Notes: generated by a model not told the origin, from the letters alone. DNA of 27,113 bases from Flavobacterium psychrophilum (GCA_003243255.1 QFQM01000047.1:1-27113); one strand, 5' to 3'. Shown: positions 1 to 9,319, counted from the stretch's first letter. A program made the numbers and translations.

Positions 1-569
1 GTAAATGGTACTACGCAGAAGGTACACATATTATCACATCCGCGGGTAATGGATACAAAAGCGGTAACACCGTTACTGTTAAGGCGTACGGGCGAAATAT
101 CGCCATAGGTTTCTTCTTTAGACAGAATTACGTTTATGGCATCACGGCCTTCTTCAACTTCTTTTAAAAGATTAGGAAGATCTTTGTAGGCATCAGGGCC
201 TATAACCATATCTACGATTTTCTCCTCTTCCAGGAACTGACTCTTTAAGCGCTCGGCCATACAGCCTAATACGCCTACTTTCATCCCCGGATTTATTTTT
301 TTTACGGCATTGTAGGTTTCAAGCCTTTTGCGTACCGTTTGTTCTGCTTTATCACGAATAGAACAGGTGTTTACCAATACCAGGTCAGCCTCCTCAATAT
401 TCTGGGTGGTATTAAATCCTTCGTTGGCAAGAATCGAAGCTACAATTTCGCTATCAGAAAAGTTCATCTGGCAGCCATAGCTTTCTATGAAAAGCTTTTT
501 CGTATTTCCTTCTTTCTGTTCTAAAACAAGACTTTGGCCTTGTTTGTTCTCTTCAATAATCTTTTCCAT
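1..569 (-). CDS. miaB: tRNA-2-methylthio-N6-dimethylallyladenosine synthase MiaB, 3' part missing
   Basis: MiaB is a radical-SAM methylthiotransferase that adds a methylthio group to i6A37 of tRNAs reading UNN codons. Translating the minus strand from the ATG at 569 gives 189 codons that run off the left edge. The N-terminal UPF0004 domain shows its three cluster cysteines: C33 in SYGCQMN, C69 in NTCSIR and C103 in LGCMAE. The radical-SAM motif is CDNMCTFC (C178, C182, C185), just before the edge. The rest of the radical-SAM domain and the TRAM domain lie outside the window. About 25 residues precede the conserved core, as is common in Bacteroidota. The gene is divergent from topA. The motifs distinguish MiaB well, although the related MtaB and RimO share the architecture; SYGCQMN and NTCSIR favour MiaB. 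Confidence 0.93.
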   Translation of the reverse strand, partial: MEKIIEENKQGQSLVLEQKEGNTKKLFIESYGCQMNFSDSEIVASILANEGFNTTQNIEEADLVLVNTCSIRDKAEQTVRKRLETYNAVKKINPGMKVGVLGCMAERLKSQFLEEEKIVDMVIGPDAYKDLPNLLKEVEEGRDAINVILSKEETYGDISPVRLNSNGVTAFVSITRGCDNMCTFCVVPF

Positions 570-599
570 AATTCACTCCTGTAGTGCTTAATCAGGTCG

Positions 600-631
600 C
601 AAAGATAGTATTAATTTCAATATTATGACAA
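600..631 (-). promoter_or_regulatory. Promoter candidate for miaB (-33 TTG, -7 TATCTTTG)
   Basis: On the minus strand, TTG at 631-629 is followed after 21 nt by TATCTTTG at 607-600. This matches the Bacteroidota consensus TTG / TAnnTTTG with accepted spacing. The predicted transcript would start near 593, about 25 nt before the miaB ATG. Confidence 0.6.
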
Positions 632-760
632 GTTGACAGCCTTAGATGCTAAGATTTAAGAAAGGTTTTAATTTACATTCTACTCCTTAATATATATAGA
701 CGATTTCATAAAAAACGGTTTAAAAAAATTGACAAAAAACCAATATTTAAAAAAAACCAA

Positions 761-768
761 TACTTTTG
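761..768 (+). promoter_or_regulatory. Promoter -7 element for topA
   Basis: TACTTTTG is a full match to the TAnnTTTG element and lies 19 nt before the topA ATG. The nearest upstream TTG (729-731) is 29 nt away, too far for a normal -33 element, so only the -7 part is supported. The 217 nt between miaB and topA otherwise hold A/T-rich sequence with no gene. Confidence 0.45.
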
Positions 769-787
769 CGACACAAAGAAAAGCAAT

Positions 788-3289
788 ATGGCAAAGAATT
801 TAGTGATCGTTGAGTCGCCTGCAAAGGCAAAAACCATTGAAAAATTTCTGGGCGCAGGATATCAGGTAGAGTCCAGTTACGGGCACATAGCAGATATCCC
901 TGCAAAAGAAATAGGGGTGGATGTTAATAATGGCTTTAAGCCAAAGTATGAAGTGTCGCCCGACAAAAAAGCTCTGGTAAAAAAACTTAAGGATCTTTCT
1001 AAATCGGCTGAGACCGTTTGGCTGGCTTCCGATGAGGACCGCGAGGGTGAGGCTATTGCATGGCACCTGGCGGAAGAGCTGAAACTGGATAAGTCTAAAA
1101 CAAAAAGGATTGTTTTTCATGAGATCACCAAAACGGCTATTCAGAAAGCAATTGAAAATCCAAGAGATATCAATTACGATCTTGTAAATGCACAACAGGC
1201 CCGTAGGGTTTTAGACAGGCTTGTGGGATATGAGCTGTCTCCTGTACTTTGGAAAAAAGTAAAGAGCGGACTATCGGCAGGAAGGGTACAGTCGGTTTCT
1301 GTACGTCTTATTGTTGAGCGCGAGCGCGAAATACAAAATTTTAATGCAGAAGCTTCTTATAGCGTAACGGCAGAATTTGTAAACGAAGCAGGTAAGTCTT
1401 TTAAGGCGAAGCTGCCTAAAAATTTTGCAACCAAACAGGAAGCTCAGGATTTCCTGAATAAAAATATCGGGTCTATATATAAGGTGTCAGACCTTGAAAC
1501 CAAGCCGGCAAAAAAATCGCCCGCAGCACCATTTACAACCTCTACGTTACAACAGGAGGCAGCCAGGAAACTATATTTTCCTGTTGGTGTTACCATGATG
1601 CTGGCGCAGCGACTTTATGAGGCCGGACTTATTACTTATATGAGAACGGATAGTGTTAACCTTTCTCAGGAAGCTATGGCTGCTGCCGAGGCTGAAATTA
1701 TCAGGTCATACGGTAAGGAGTTTAGCAAACCAAGAAATTATGCTACTAAAAGCAAAGGGGCGCAGGAAGCTCACGAGGCTATCCGTCCTACAGATATGTC
1801 GCGCCATGGGGTGAATATCGATCGTGACCAGGCGAGGCTTTATGACCTTATCTGGAAAAGAACGGTTGCTTCACAGATGAGCGATGCTGAACTTGAACGT
1901 ACTAACGTAAAGATTGAAGCGAATAATCATAAAGAATTATTTGCTGCATCTGGAGAGGTTCTGATGTTTGAAGGATTCCTGAAAGTATATCTTGAAGGGA
2001 ATGATGATGAGGATGTGGAACAGGAAGGAATGCTGCCGGCACTAAGAGTAAATGAAAAGCTTTTAAATAATTATATTACCGCTACCGAAAGATTTTCAAG
2101 GCCACCTGCACGATATACCGAGGCAGCATTGGTTAAAAAACTTGAAGAACTGGGTATTGGACGTCCGTCTACCTATGCGCCAACTATTTCGACCATTATC
2201 AGCAGGAATTATGTTGAGAAAGGAAGTTTTGAAGGGCAGGAGAGAAGGTACAAACAATTGATGCTTAAAGCAGGTGCTGTTTCTGAGCAGGAACTTCATG
2301 AGAATGTAGGTTCTGATAAAGGGAAACTTGTTCCTACTGATATAGGTATCATTGTTAATGACTTCCTTGTAAATCACTTTGAGACAATCCTTGATTATAA
2401 CTTTACCGCTAAGGTAGAGCAGGATTTTGATGAGATTGCTTCAGGTAAAGAGGACTGGACAAAAATGATGAGTGATTTTTACAGTCATTTCCATCCTACT
2501 GTAATCAATGTGGAGAAAAATGCTGAAAGAGAATCAGGAGAACGTATTTTAGGTACAGACCCTAAAACAGGTAAACCGGTAAGTGTTCGTTTGGGTAAAT
2601 TTGGCCCAATGGCACAGATTGGAGATGCAGAGGATGATAACAAACAGTTTGCAAGCCTTTTGCCGGAACAAAATATCGGAACCATTACCCTTGATGAAGT
2701 TTTAGGATTGTTTATGCTTCCTAAAAACCTTGGGACATATCAGGGAGAAGAAGTAGAGGTGAATAATGGCCGATTTGGTCCTTATGTACGTTTTGGTGAA
2801 GTATTTATTTCGCTACCTAAAGGAGAAGATCCGTTAGATGTGACTTTCGAAAGGGCACAGGAGCTTATCGCTGAAAAACAACAGGCCGATGCACCTATAG
2901 GGACATACAAAAACGAACCGGTACAAAAAGGTGTTGGCCGATTCGGGCCATTCATCAAATGGAATGGGATTTTTATCAACGTAAGCAAGAAATATAATTT
3001 TGATAAGCTTTCACAGTCTGATATTGTGGAGTTGATCGAAGATAAACTGCAAAAAGATATTGATAAGGTTATCCATAACTGGGAGGAAGAAGGTATCCGT
3101 GTAGAAAAAGCACGTTGGGGCCGTTCTGTAATCCTTAAAGGAAAAACCAAAATTGAACTTAATAAAGATGTTGACGCTTCTAAGCTGACGCTTGATCAGG
3201 TAAAAGCAATGATAGAGGAAAAGGCTCCGGCAAAGAAAACGGCTGCTAAAAAAGCGACGACTAAAAAACCTGCAGCTAAAAAGAAATAA
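788..3289 (+). CDS. topA: DNA topoisomerase I (type IA)
   Basis: This type IA topoisomerase relaxes negatively supercoiled DNA by cutting and passing one strand. The 833-residue protein opens with the Toprim domain (VIVESPAKAKTIEKFLG, with E9) and the acidic DxDxE metal motif in SDEDREGE at residues 81-88. The catalytic tyrosine is Y284 in GLITYMRTDS, followed by R286. Instead of the Cys4 zinc ribbons of E. coli TopA, the C-terminal third has several repeats of the GRFGPYV / GRFGPFI type (about residues 590-760), the topoisomerase C-terminal repeat form seen in many bacteria. The protein ends in a Lys/Ala-rich basic tail (about 810-833) likely to bind DNA. The next gene starts 3 nt after the stop, so the two are probably cotranscribed. 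Confidence 0.97.
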   Translation: MAKNLVIVESPAKAKTIEKFLGAGYQVESSYGHIADIPAKEIGVDVNNGFKPKYEVSPDKKALVKKLKDLSKSAETVWLASDEDREGEAIAWHLAEELKLDKSKTKRIVFHEITKTAIQKAIENPRDINYDLVNAQQARRVLDRLVGYELSPVLWKKVKSGLSAGRVQSVSVRLIVEREREIQNFNAEASYSVTAEFVNEAGKSFKAKLPKNFATKQEAQDFLNKNIGSIYKVSDLETKPAKKSPAAPFTTSTLQQEAARKLYFPVGVTMMLAQRLYEAGLITYMRTDSVNLSQEAMAAAEAEIIRSYGKEFSKPRNYATKSKGAQEAHEAIRPTDMSRHGVNIDRDQARLYDLIWKRTVASQMSDAELERTNVKIEANNHKELFAASGEVLMFEGFLKVYLEGNDDEDVEQEGMLPALRVNEKLLNNYITATERFSRPPARYTEAALVKKLEELGIGRPSTYAPTISTIISRNYVEKGSFEGQERRYKQLMLKAGAVSEQELHENVGSDKGKLVPTDIGIIVNDFLVNHFETILDYNFTAKVEQDFDEIASGKEDWTKMMSDFYSHFHPTVINVEKNAERESGERILGTDPKTGKPVSVRLGKFGPMAQIGDAEDDNKQFASLLPEQNIGTITLDEVLGLFMLPKNLGTYQGEEVEVNNGRFGPYVRFGEVFISLPKGEDPLDVTFERAQELIAEKQQADAPIGTYKNEPVQKGVGRFGPFIKWNGIFINVSKKYNFDKLSQSDIVELIEDKLQKDIDKVIHNWEEEGIRVEKARWGRSVILKGKTKIELNKDVDASKLTLDQVKAMIEEKAPAKKTAAKKATTKKPAAKKK

Positions 3290-3292
3290 TAA

Positions 3293-4447
3293 ATGGCATT
3301 TGATTTTTTACAACCATTGGATGAAGGACTTTTGGAGTTTATTTCCGGAAGTTCGGCGCAGGCTTTAGGTCATAAAACAGATTTTCATGCAGATGGACGA
3401 TTTCCGGAACTTGAAAACGCTAAAATTGCTATTATTGGCGTTCTGGATAACAGAGGTTCAGATAATAAACGTGAACAGCATATTCATCTTAATTATATAA
3501 GGAAAGAACTCTATAGTCTTTTTCCGGGTAACTGGGATAAACAGGTTGTAGATTTGGGTAATATACCAGCAGGAAATTCACAGCAGGATACTTACTTTGC
3601 GCTCAAGAGCATTGTTGAAGAGCTTGTGAAATCAGGTGTTTTGCCTGTGGTGATAGGAGGTTCGCAGGATTTGTCATATGCAATGTATCGTGCGTATGAT
3701 AAGCTGGAGCAGATGGTGAATTTTGTTGCGATTGACAATAAATTTGATTTTGGCAAGCAGGATGATGATCTTTCAGCGTCGTCATATCTTACCCGAATGA
3801 TAGTGGATGAGCCTAATAATCTTTTCAATTATTCTAACCTGGGGTATCAGACATATTATAATGCGCAGGAAGAGATTGATCTTATTGAAAAGCTATATTT
3901 TGATGCTTACCGATTGGGTGAAGTATGCGGAAACCCCGTGATTGCTGAGCCTGTGCTGAGAGATGCAGATTTGGTAAGTATTGATATGATGGCAGTTAAG
4001 TCAGGCGATTCAGGAAATATTGTTAAATTTATACCAAATGGTTTTGATGGCAAAGAAATTTGTACATTAGCACGCTATGCAGGGATAAGCGACAAGGTAA
4101 CCTCTTTCGGGATTTTTAATCACGGAGACAGCCTTCAGGAAGCTGCACTGGTAGCTCAGATCGTATGGTATTTCATCGAAGGGGTACATTATCGTTCAAA
4201 CGAATATCCTTTTGGGAGCAAAGAGCATTATATTAAATATATTGTGCCTGCCGAAGATGAAGAATTGATTTTTTATAAGAGTGATAAGACGGACAGGTGG
4301 TGGATAGAGGTTCCTTTTGTGTCGGATTTTAGCAATAAATTGAAAAGGAATACGTTATTACCGTGTAATCATCAGGATTATTTAAGTGCAACCAACGGTG
4401 AATACCCTGAAAGATTATGGAAAGCTCAAAGAAAGAACATTATTTAA
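3293..4447 (+). CDS. Arginase/formimidoylglutamase-fold protein with degraded metal site
   Basis: This 384-residue protein aligns with the ureohydrolase superfamily (arginase, agmatinase, formimidoylglutamase), which uses two Mn ions held by GGDH, DAHxD and SxDxD motifs. The three motif positions are recognisable but altered. GGSQD (122-126) has Q125 where the His ligand should be. DNKFD (148-152) keeps both Asp but has K150 for His. SIDMM (229-233) keeps D231 but has M233 for the second Asp. Three of six ligands are therefore missing, and the P/G segment after motif 3 is also absent. The C-terminal 80 residues (Trp-rich, KYIVPAEDEELIFYKSD) are outside the catalytic core. It follows topA by 3 nt and precedes gldK by 149 nt. 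I infer a non-catalytic or repurposed protein; automatic annotation would probably call it formimidoylglutamase. Confidence 0.75.
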   Translation: MAFDFLQPLDEGLLEFISGSSAQALGHKTDFHADGRFPELENAKIAIIGVLDNRGSDNKREQHIHLNYIRKELYSLFPGNWDKQVVDLGNIPAGNSQQDTYFALKSIVEELVKSGVLPVVIGGSQDLSYAMYRAYDKLEQMVNFVAIDNKFDFGKQDDDLSASSYLTRMIVDEPNNLFNYSNLGYQTYYNAQEEIDLIEKLYFDAYRLGEVCGNPVIAEPVLRDADLVSIDMMAVKSGDSGNIVKFIPNGFDGKEICTLARYAGISDKVTSFGIFNHGDSLQEAALVAQIVWYFIEGVHYRSNEYPFGSKEHYIKYIVPAEDEELIFYKSDKTDRWWIEVPFVSDFSNKLKRNTLLPCNHQDYLSATNGEYPERLWKAQRKNII

Positions 4448-4453
4448 CATTTT

Positions 4454-4469
4454 TGCCATAAAAATGGCA
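4454..4469 (+). terminator. Weak hairpin after the ureohydrolase-like gene
   Basis: TGCCAT and ATGGCA form a 6-bp stem with an AAAA loop, followed by TATTTTA. It lies 7 nt after the stop codon. The stem is short and the T-run is broken, so termination may be partial, or the hairpin may be chance in A/T-rich sequence. Confidence 0.35.
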
Positions 4470-4527
4470 TATTTTAAACGAAGTGTTGAATAGTTTACTT
4501 TTTGTTTAGGTTTTTTTAATAAAAAAA

Positions 4528-4558
4528 TTGTTTTTTTAAAAATAAATAAATAGGTTTA
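4528..4558 (+). promoter_or_regulatory. Promoter candidate for gldKLMN
   Basis: TTG at 4528-4530 is followed after 20 nt by TAGGTTTA at 4551-4558, one mismatch from TAnnTTTG. The spacing fits Bacteroidota promoters. It would give a leader of about 30 nt before the gldK ATG at 4597. The surrounding 4480-4560 segment is extremely A/T-rich. Confidence 0.5.
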
Positions 4559-4596
4559 CGCCCTTAAAAATAGAATTACATTAATAACCCAATTTT

Positions 4597-5976
4597 ATGA
4601 AGAAGTTCATTGCATTAACAGCAACTTTATCATTTTTAATCAGCTGTGGTTCCAGTGACCGAGGGGAACTGGTAGGAGTTAAAGGCAGAAAGTGGAGGCC
4701 TGAAAAGCCTTATGGTATGGCTTTGATTCCTGGTGGCGCTTACATTATGGGTAAGTCGGATGACGACTTAGCTAATGTACAGGATGCTCCTACAAAAACG
4801 GTAACTGTTCGTTCTTTTTACATGGACGAGACGGAAATTACCAATAGCGAGTACCGTCAGTTTGTTCAATGGGTTAAAGACTCTACAATCAGAACAAGGT
4901 TAGCTATTCTTGCAGATGAGCAGGGACAGAAGCCTGGTGCTGGTGGAATTGGAGAATTTGCGTTCAAAGATCAGGAGGCTACGGAAGATCAGTCGGCTTA
5001 TGACAAATATATGTATGAGAATTATTACAGTATTGGTACTGACGACGATATTTATGCCGGTAGAAAGCTAAACCATAAGGCTAAGCTTATTACTGATCCG
5101 CAGAAATATCCGGATGAGTACTATGTAGAGGTAATGGATTCTATGTATCTTCCTGAGACGGAATCATACAATGGTTTAAGGACTATTGATGTTTCTAAAT
5201 TGGTGTTCCGTTATTCTTGGATGGATATTCAGGCTGCTGCAAAAGACAAGTCTACTAAGAATACAAGGGCTAAGAGAAGTAAATATATGAGACACGAGCA
5301 GGTTCAGGTATATCCGGATACTACGGTGTGGATTAAAGACTTCGCTTATTCATATAATGAGCCTATGCATAATGACTACTTCTGGCATGAGGCTTATGGA
5401 GAGTATCCTGTAGTGGGTGTAACATGGCAAAAAGCTAAAGCTTTCTGTGCTTGGAGAACACTTTACAAAAATGCTTACCAAAAAGATAAAAAGAGACAGT
5501 TTGTAAACTCATTCCGTTTACCAACTGAGGCAGAGTGGGAATTTGCTGCAAGAGGCGGTCTTCAGTCGGCTACTTTCCCTTGGGGAGGTCCTTATGCTAA
5601 AAACGACAGAGGTTGTTTCCTTGCTAACTTTAAACCAAACAGAGGTGACTACGCTGCTGACGGTGCTCTTTATACTGTAGAGGCTCGTTCATTCGATCCG
5701 AATGATCACAACCTTTATAATATGGCTGGTAACGTATCAGAGTGGACTGACTCTTCTTACGATGCATCTTCTTATGAGTATGTTTCTACTATGAACCCTA
5801 ACGTTCCTGATCTTGCTAACAAACGTAAAGTTATCCGTGGCGGATCTTGGAAAGATGTAGCTTACTTCCTTCAGGTGAGCAGCAGGGATTGGGAATATGC
5901 GGATTCTGCAAGAAGCTACATTGGTTTCAGAACTGTACAGGATTACATGGGTACACAAAATACCTCTAACGAATAA
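4597..5976 (+). CDS. gldK: Gliding motility / type IX secretion lipoprotein GldK
   Basis: GldK (PorK in Porphyromonas) is an outer-membrane-anchored lipoprotein that forms a periplasmic ring with GldN as part of the type IX secretion system. The 459-residue protein has a lipoprotein signal ending at C17 (SFLISC). It continues as a formylglycine-generating-enzyme / SUMF1-type domain with MALIPGGAYIMG (41-52), YMDETEITNSEYRQF (75-89), FRLPTEAEWEFAARGG (306-321), NMAGNVSEW (375-383) and KVIRGGSW (411-418), ending in YIGFR (441-445). The Cys residues that act in true formylglycine-generating enzymes are not present in the C-terminal segment, as expected for a structural homologue. A long insertion (about 100-260) separates the first motifs from the rest. 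It is first in the gldKLMN order. Confidence 0.96.
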   Translation: MKKFIALTATLSFLISCGSSDRGELVGVKGRKWRPEKPYGMALIPGGAYIMGKSDDDLANVQDAPTKTVTVRSFYMDETEITNSEYRQFVQWVKDSTIRTRLAILADEQGQKPGAGGIGEFAFKDQEATEDQSAYDKYMYENYYSIGTDDDIYAGRKLNHKAKLITDPQKYPDEYYVEVMDSMYLPETESYNGLRTIDVSKLVFRYSWMDIQAAAKDKSTKNTRAKRSKYMRHEQVQVYPDTTVWIKDFAYSYNEPMHNDYFWHEAYGEYPVVGVTWQKAKAFCAWRTLYKNAYQKDKKRQFVNSFRLPTEAEWEFAARGGLQSATFPWGGPYAKNDRGCFLANFKPNRGDYAADGALYTVEARSFDPNDHNLYNMAGNVSEWTDSSYDASSYEYVSTMNPNVPDLANKRKVIRGGSWKDVAYFLQVSSRDWEYADSARSYIGFRTVQDYMGTQNTSNE

Positions 5977-6048
5977 TTTTAACCAACTCGAATTTTTTTT
6001 TGAATATTTAAATTAATTAACTTAACTAAAAACTAAAAATTATTTATT

Positions 6049-6681
6049 ATGGCACTACCTAAAAGAGTTATGAACATGGCCTATGGTCTTGGAGCGGCAG
6101 TTGTAATCGTTGGAGCTCTATTCAAATTGATGCACTGGCCTGGTGCGAGCGCGATGCTTATCATTGGTCTTGGCGCTGAAGCTTTCATCTTCGCAATCTC
6201 TGCATTTGATGCACCTGAAAAAGATCTTGACTGGTCTTTAGTTTACCCGGAACTTGCTGGTGGTGAAGCTAAAAAGAAAGAGGCTAAAAAAGAAAACCCT
6301 GCTGAAGCTCAAGGTCTTCTGTCTCAAAAACTTGACAACCTATTAAAAGAAGCTAAAATTGATGGTGCTCTTATGGAAAGCCTAGGAAACAGTATCAAAA
6401 ACTTCGAATCTGCTGCTAAAGGAATTTCTCCAACAGTTGATTCAATCGCTTCTCAGAAAAAATACAGCGAAGAAATGTCTCAGGCTGCAGCTCAGATGGA
6501 GTCTCTAAACAGTCTTTACAAAGTTCAGTTAGAGAGTGCTTCTCGTAACGCTGAAGCTAACAAAGAAATCGCTGACAACGCTGCTAAACTAAAACAAGAG
6601 ATGGCAAACATGACTCAGAACATCGCGTCTCTAAACAATGTTTACGGTGGTATGCTTTCTGCTATGGGTAACAGAGCTTAA
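6049..6681 (+). CDS. gldL: Gliding motility / type IX secretion motor protein GldL
   Basis: GldL is the inner-membrane stator-like subunit that, with GldM, converts proton motive force into the motion that powers type IX secretion and gliding. The 210-residue protein has two N-terminal membrane segments (about 10-26 and 33-52) joined by the short turn HWPGAS. E44 in GLGAEAFIF sits inside the second helix and corresponds to the conserved functional Glu of GldL (E49 in F. johnsoniae, from memory). LDWSLVYPEL (60-69) is a family hallmark. The rest (about 75-210) is a cytoplasmic region rich in Lys, Ala and Glu with coiled-coil character. It lies 72 nt after gldK with no terminator between them. 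Confidence 0.97.
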   Translation: MALPKRVMNMAYGLGAAVVIVGALFKLMHWPGASAMLIIGLGAEAFIFAISAFDAPEKDLDWSLVYPELAGGEAKKKEAKKENPAEAQGLLSQKLDNLLKEAKIDGALMESLGNSIKNFESAAKGISPTVDSIASQKKYSEEMSQAAAQMESLNSLYKVQLESASRNAEANKEIADNAAKLKQEMANMTQNIASLNNVYGGMLSAMGNRA

Positions 6682-6734
6682 TAATTAGTTACTATATATT
6701 TTAACACTAAAACCAAAAAGATAACTAATTAGAA

Positions 6735-8279
6735 ATGGCAGGAGGAAAATTAACCCCTAGGCAAAAGATGATTAACCTGATGTATCTGGTTTTCATCGCG
6801 ATGTTGGCCCTAAACATGTCGAAAGAAGTACTTTCAGCTTTCGGCTTGATGAACGAACAATTTGAGTCTTCTAACGTAGAGACTACTAAAAATAACGAGG
6901 CTTTATATGGAGCTCTTGTGCAAAAAGCGGCTGAGAATCCTGCTTTTAGCGCTGCAAAAGCAGTGTCTGAAAAAGTTAAAGGTATCTCTGCTGAATTCAA
7001 CGACTATCTTGAAGGCCTGAAAGGTGATATCACTAAAGATGTTGAGAAAGATCCAAACGGAAAGCTTCCTTATGAGGCGATGGATAAAGGAGACAAAATC
7101 GATGAGCATTGGTTTGAAGGTGACGGTTACTCTAAAAAAGGTAAAGAAATCGTTGCAAGAATCGAGCAATATAAAGCTGATATGAAAGCTGCTATCGGAA
7201 ACGATGTTAAGTATGCTGCTATCAACAGAGAGCTTGATTCTAAATTCAGTACTGCTGATGTAAAAGATGGTGAAGGTGTGACTAAAAAATATCTTGACTA
7301 CCACTACAAAGGTTTCCCTTCAATCGCTTCTTTAACTAAGCTTTCTGCTATGCAGAACAACGTTAAAGTAATGGAGGCTAACGTATACAACCTTGCTCTT
7401 GGTAAAGCGGCTATCGAAGCTACTTCAATGAAAAACTATACAGCTTTAGTTGTTCTTGATAAAAACGCTTACTTCCAGGGTGAGAAAGTTACTGGTAAAG
7501 TTGTTCTTGGTCGTTATGATGAGAATACAAAACCAGTTTCATTCAACGGTCCTGGTAAAATTGAAAACGGTCAGGCTGTGATCAACCTTACTGCTGGAAA
7601 TGTTGGTGAGCAGAAAATTGGTGGTGAATTCGTATTCCTTGAGGATGGTAAAAAAGTGCCATTGAAATTTGAAGGTAAATATGTAGTTGTACCTAGGCCA
7701 AACTCTGCAACTATTGCAGCTGATAAGATGAACTCTGTTTACCGTGGTGTTGAAAACCCAATGACAGTTTCATTTGCTGGTGTTCCTGATACTGATGTTA
7801 AAGCTTCTGCACCTGGTGCCTGGAGAAACACTGGTAAAGGTAAATATAGCTGGAATGTAACTAACGTATCTGGTACTACTGCTAAGATTCAGGTTACAGC
7901 TAAGCTTTCTGATGGTAAATCAGTTACTGATATGAAAGAATTCAACGTTCGTCCTATCCCTGCTCCGGTACCGGAAGTTAGAGGTAAGAGAACTTCTGCA
8001 AAAGGTAACAAAAATGACCTTTCATCTTCAACGATTAACGTAGCGTTCCCTGACTTCGTATTCGATGTTAAAACTACAGTTAAATCATTTGAGGTGTTTG
8101 TATCTGGTTCAGGTACAATGGTATGTCAGGGTAACAGATTCAGTGCTCAGGCACTTGCTGCAATCGCTAAATGTAAAAGAGGTGATGTAGTAGTTATCAG
8201 CCGAATTGAAACTAAAGTTGACGGTGCAGGTGCTTATATGCCACCACCATCAGGTTCTTTCACTTGGGAAGTACAATAA
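6735..8279 (+). CDS. gldM: Gliding motility / type IX secretion protein GldM
   Basis: GldM is a single-pass inner-membrane protein whose long periplasmic part spans towards the GldK/GldN ring and whose membrane helix sits inside the GldL pentamer. The 514-residue protein starts MAGGKLTPRQ, and R9 is the conserved Arg thought to pair with the GldL Glu. One membrane helix follows (about 13-31, NLMYLVFIAMLALNMS). Helical periplasmic domain D1 extends to about residue 215, followed by beta-rich domains (NAYFQGEKVTGKVVLGR, then YRGVENPMTVSF at about 335-346, then a C-terminal domain ending GSFTWEVQ). The start is 53 nt after gldL. Length and domain order match the family. Confidence 0.97.
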   Translation: MAGGKLTPRQKMINLMYLVFIAMLALNMSKEVLSAFGLMNEQFESSNVETTKNNEALYGALVQKAAENPAFSAAKAVSEKVKGISAEFNDYLEGLKGDITKDVEKDPNGKLPYEAMDKGDKIDEHWFEGDGYSKKGKEIVARIEQYKADMKAAIGNDVKYAAINRELDSKFSTADVKDGEGVTKKYLDYHYKGFPSIASLTKLSAMQNNVKVMEANVYNLALGKAAIEATSMKNYTALVVLDKNAYFQGEKVTGKVVLGRYDENTKPVSFNGPGKIENGQAVINLTAGNVGEQKIGGEFVFLEDGKKVPLKFEGKYVVVPRPNSATIAADKMNSVYRGVENPMTVSFAGVPDTDVKASAPGAWRNTGKGKYSWNVTNVSGTTAKIQVTAKLSDGKSVTDMKEFNVRPIPAPVPEVRGKRTSAKGNKNDLSSSTINVAFPDFVFDVKTTVKSFEVFVSGSGTMVCQGNRFSAQALAAIAKCKRGDVVVISRIETKVDGAGAYMPPPSGSFTWEVQ

Positions 8280-8325
8280 TTTGATTTAAAAGAACGTTTT
8301 TCTTTTACAGTATAAAATTAAAATA

Positions 8326-9252
8326 ATGAATAGCAGAAATTTTTTATTAGCGGCTCTATTTTTTGCAGGTGTAACTACATCTTTTGCCCAGTCAAACTTG
8401 CTTAATGCAAAGACGCCGGATGAAATAGGTAAAAAAACCGCTGAGCAGGACTCATTAGATAATGATAAACCGCTACCTTACGGTTATGTGGGAGATAGGG
8501 ATGTTTTGCTTGCCAGAAAAGTTTGGGAAGTAATCGACCTTGATCAAAGGATTAACTTTCCCATGTATTTTCCTGTTGAGGATAATATAGGCGATGATAG
8601 AAGGTCACTATTCAGTGTTTTAATGACTGCTATCAAAGACGGTCAGTTGACTGAAGTGTATGACGATTCATACTTTACCCTTAAAAAGACAGGCGATGAT
8701 ATCCAGTCTTCATTCTACTTCAAAGAGCTTAACGACTATGGTCGTGAAATTCTTAACCAGAACCCTGGTAAAACTGAAGATGATCTTAAGGCTAAAGGTG
8801 TTTTAACTGCAGAGCACTATACAACTTCTGAGCTAAACGGTGCAGACGTATCTAAATATAAGATCGTTGGTACCTGGTACTTTGATAAGAGACAAGGTGA
8901 GATGAAATACAGAATCCTTGGAATTTGTCCAATGGCTGTAGATGCTCTTACTAAGTTAAGACAAGGGTCTGAAGCAGAACCAATCGAGCTTTTCTGGGTA
9001 TTCTACCCCGGAGCGAGAGATGTGCTTCACAAAGCGAAGGCTTTCAACGAGAAAAACTCAGCGTTGCCTATCACTTTCGACCACTTACTTAATTCAAGAC
9101 GTTTCACTGCTGTTATTGTTAAAGAAGAGAACGTTTATGGAGACAGGCTTATCGAAGACTACATGAAAGATAACTCTCAGATGCAGCTTCTTGAGGCTGA
9201 GCGTATCAAAGATAAGATACGTAACTTTGAGCAGGACATGTGGAACTACTAA
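8326..9252 (+). CDS. gldN: Gliding motility / type IX secretion protein GldN
   Basis: GldN (PorN) is a periplasmic protein that forms rings with the lipoprotein GldK in the type IX secretion system. The 308-residue protein has a Sec signal peptide (MNSRNFLLAALFFAGVTTSFAQ) likely cut after SFA. The mature part has the family sequences RKVWEVIDLDQRIN and FPMYFP (about 65-85), KYKIVGTWYFDKRQGEMKYRILGI (around 180-205) and ELFWVFYPGARDVL (around 222-235). It is last in gldKLMN, 46 nt after gldM, and a strong terminator follows 27 nt after its stop. Only one copy is present; no gldO-like paralogue is in the window. Confidence 0.96.
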   Translation: MNSRNFLLAALFFAGVTTSFAQSNLLNAKTPDEIGKKTAEQDSLDNDKPLPYGYVGDRDVLLARKVWEVIDLDQRINFPMYFPVEDNIGDDRRSLFSVLMTAIKDGQLTEVYDDSYFTLKKTGDDIQSSFYFKELNDYGREILNQNPGKTEDDLKAKGVLTAEHYTTSELNGADVSKYKIVGTWYFDKRQGEMKYRILGICPMAVDALTKLRQGSEAEPIELFWVFYPGARDVLHKAKAFNEKNSALPITFDHLLNSRRFTAVIVKEENVYGDRLIEDYMKDNSQMQLLEAERIKDKIRNFEQDMWNY

Positions 9253-9275
9253 GAAGTTATTCTTCCAATAATATT

Positions 9276-9308
9276 AAAAACTCTTACCCTCGTGGTAAGA
9301 GTTTTTTT
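9276..9308 (+). terminator. Intrinsic terminator of the gldKLMN operon
   Basis: ACTCTTACC (9280-9288) pairs with GGTAAGAGT (9294-9302) around the loop CTCGT. It is preceded by an A-run and followed by seven T. The 9-bp perfect stem and T-run make a textbook terminator, 27 nt after the gldN stop and 12 nt before the next start codon. Confidence 0.9.
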
Positions 9309-9319
9309 ATTTTTACACC

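Noticed and set aside
8288..8306. Hairpin between gldM and gldN as an attenuator
   Set aside because: The 7-bp stem AAAAGAA / TTCTTTT is made almost only of A-T pairs and is too weak to claim a function.
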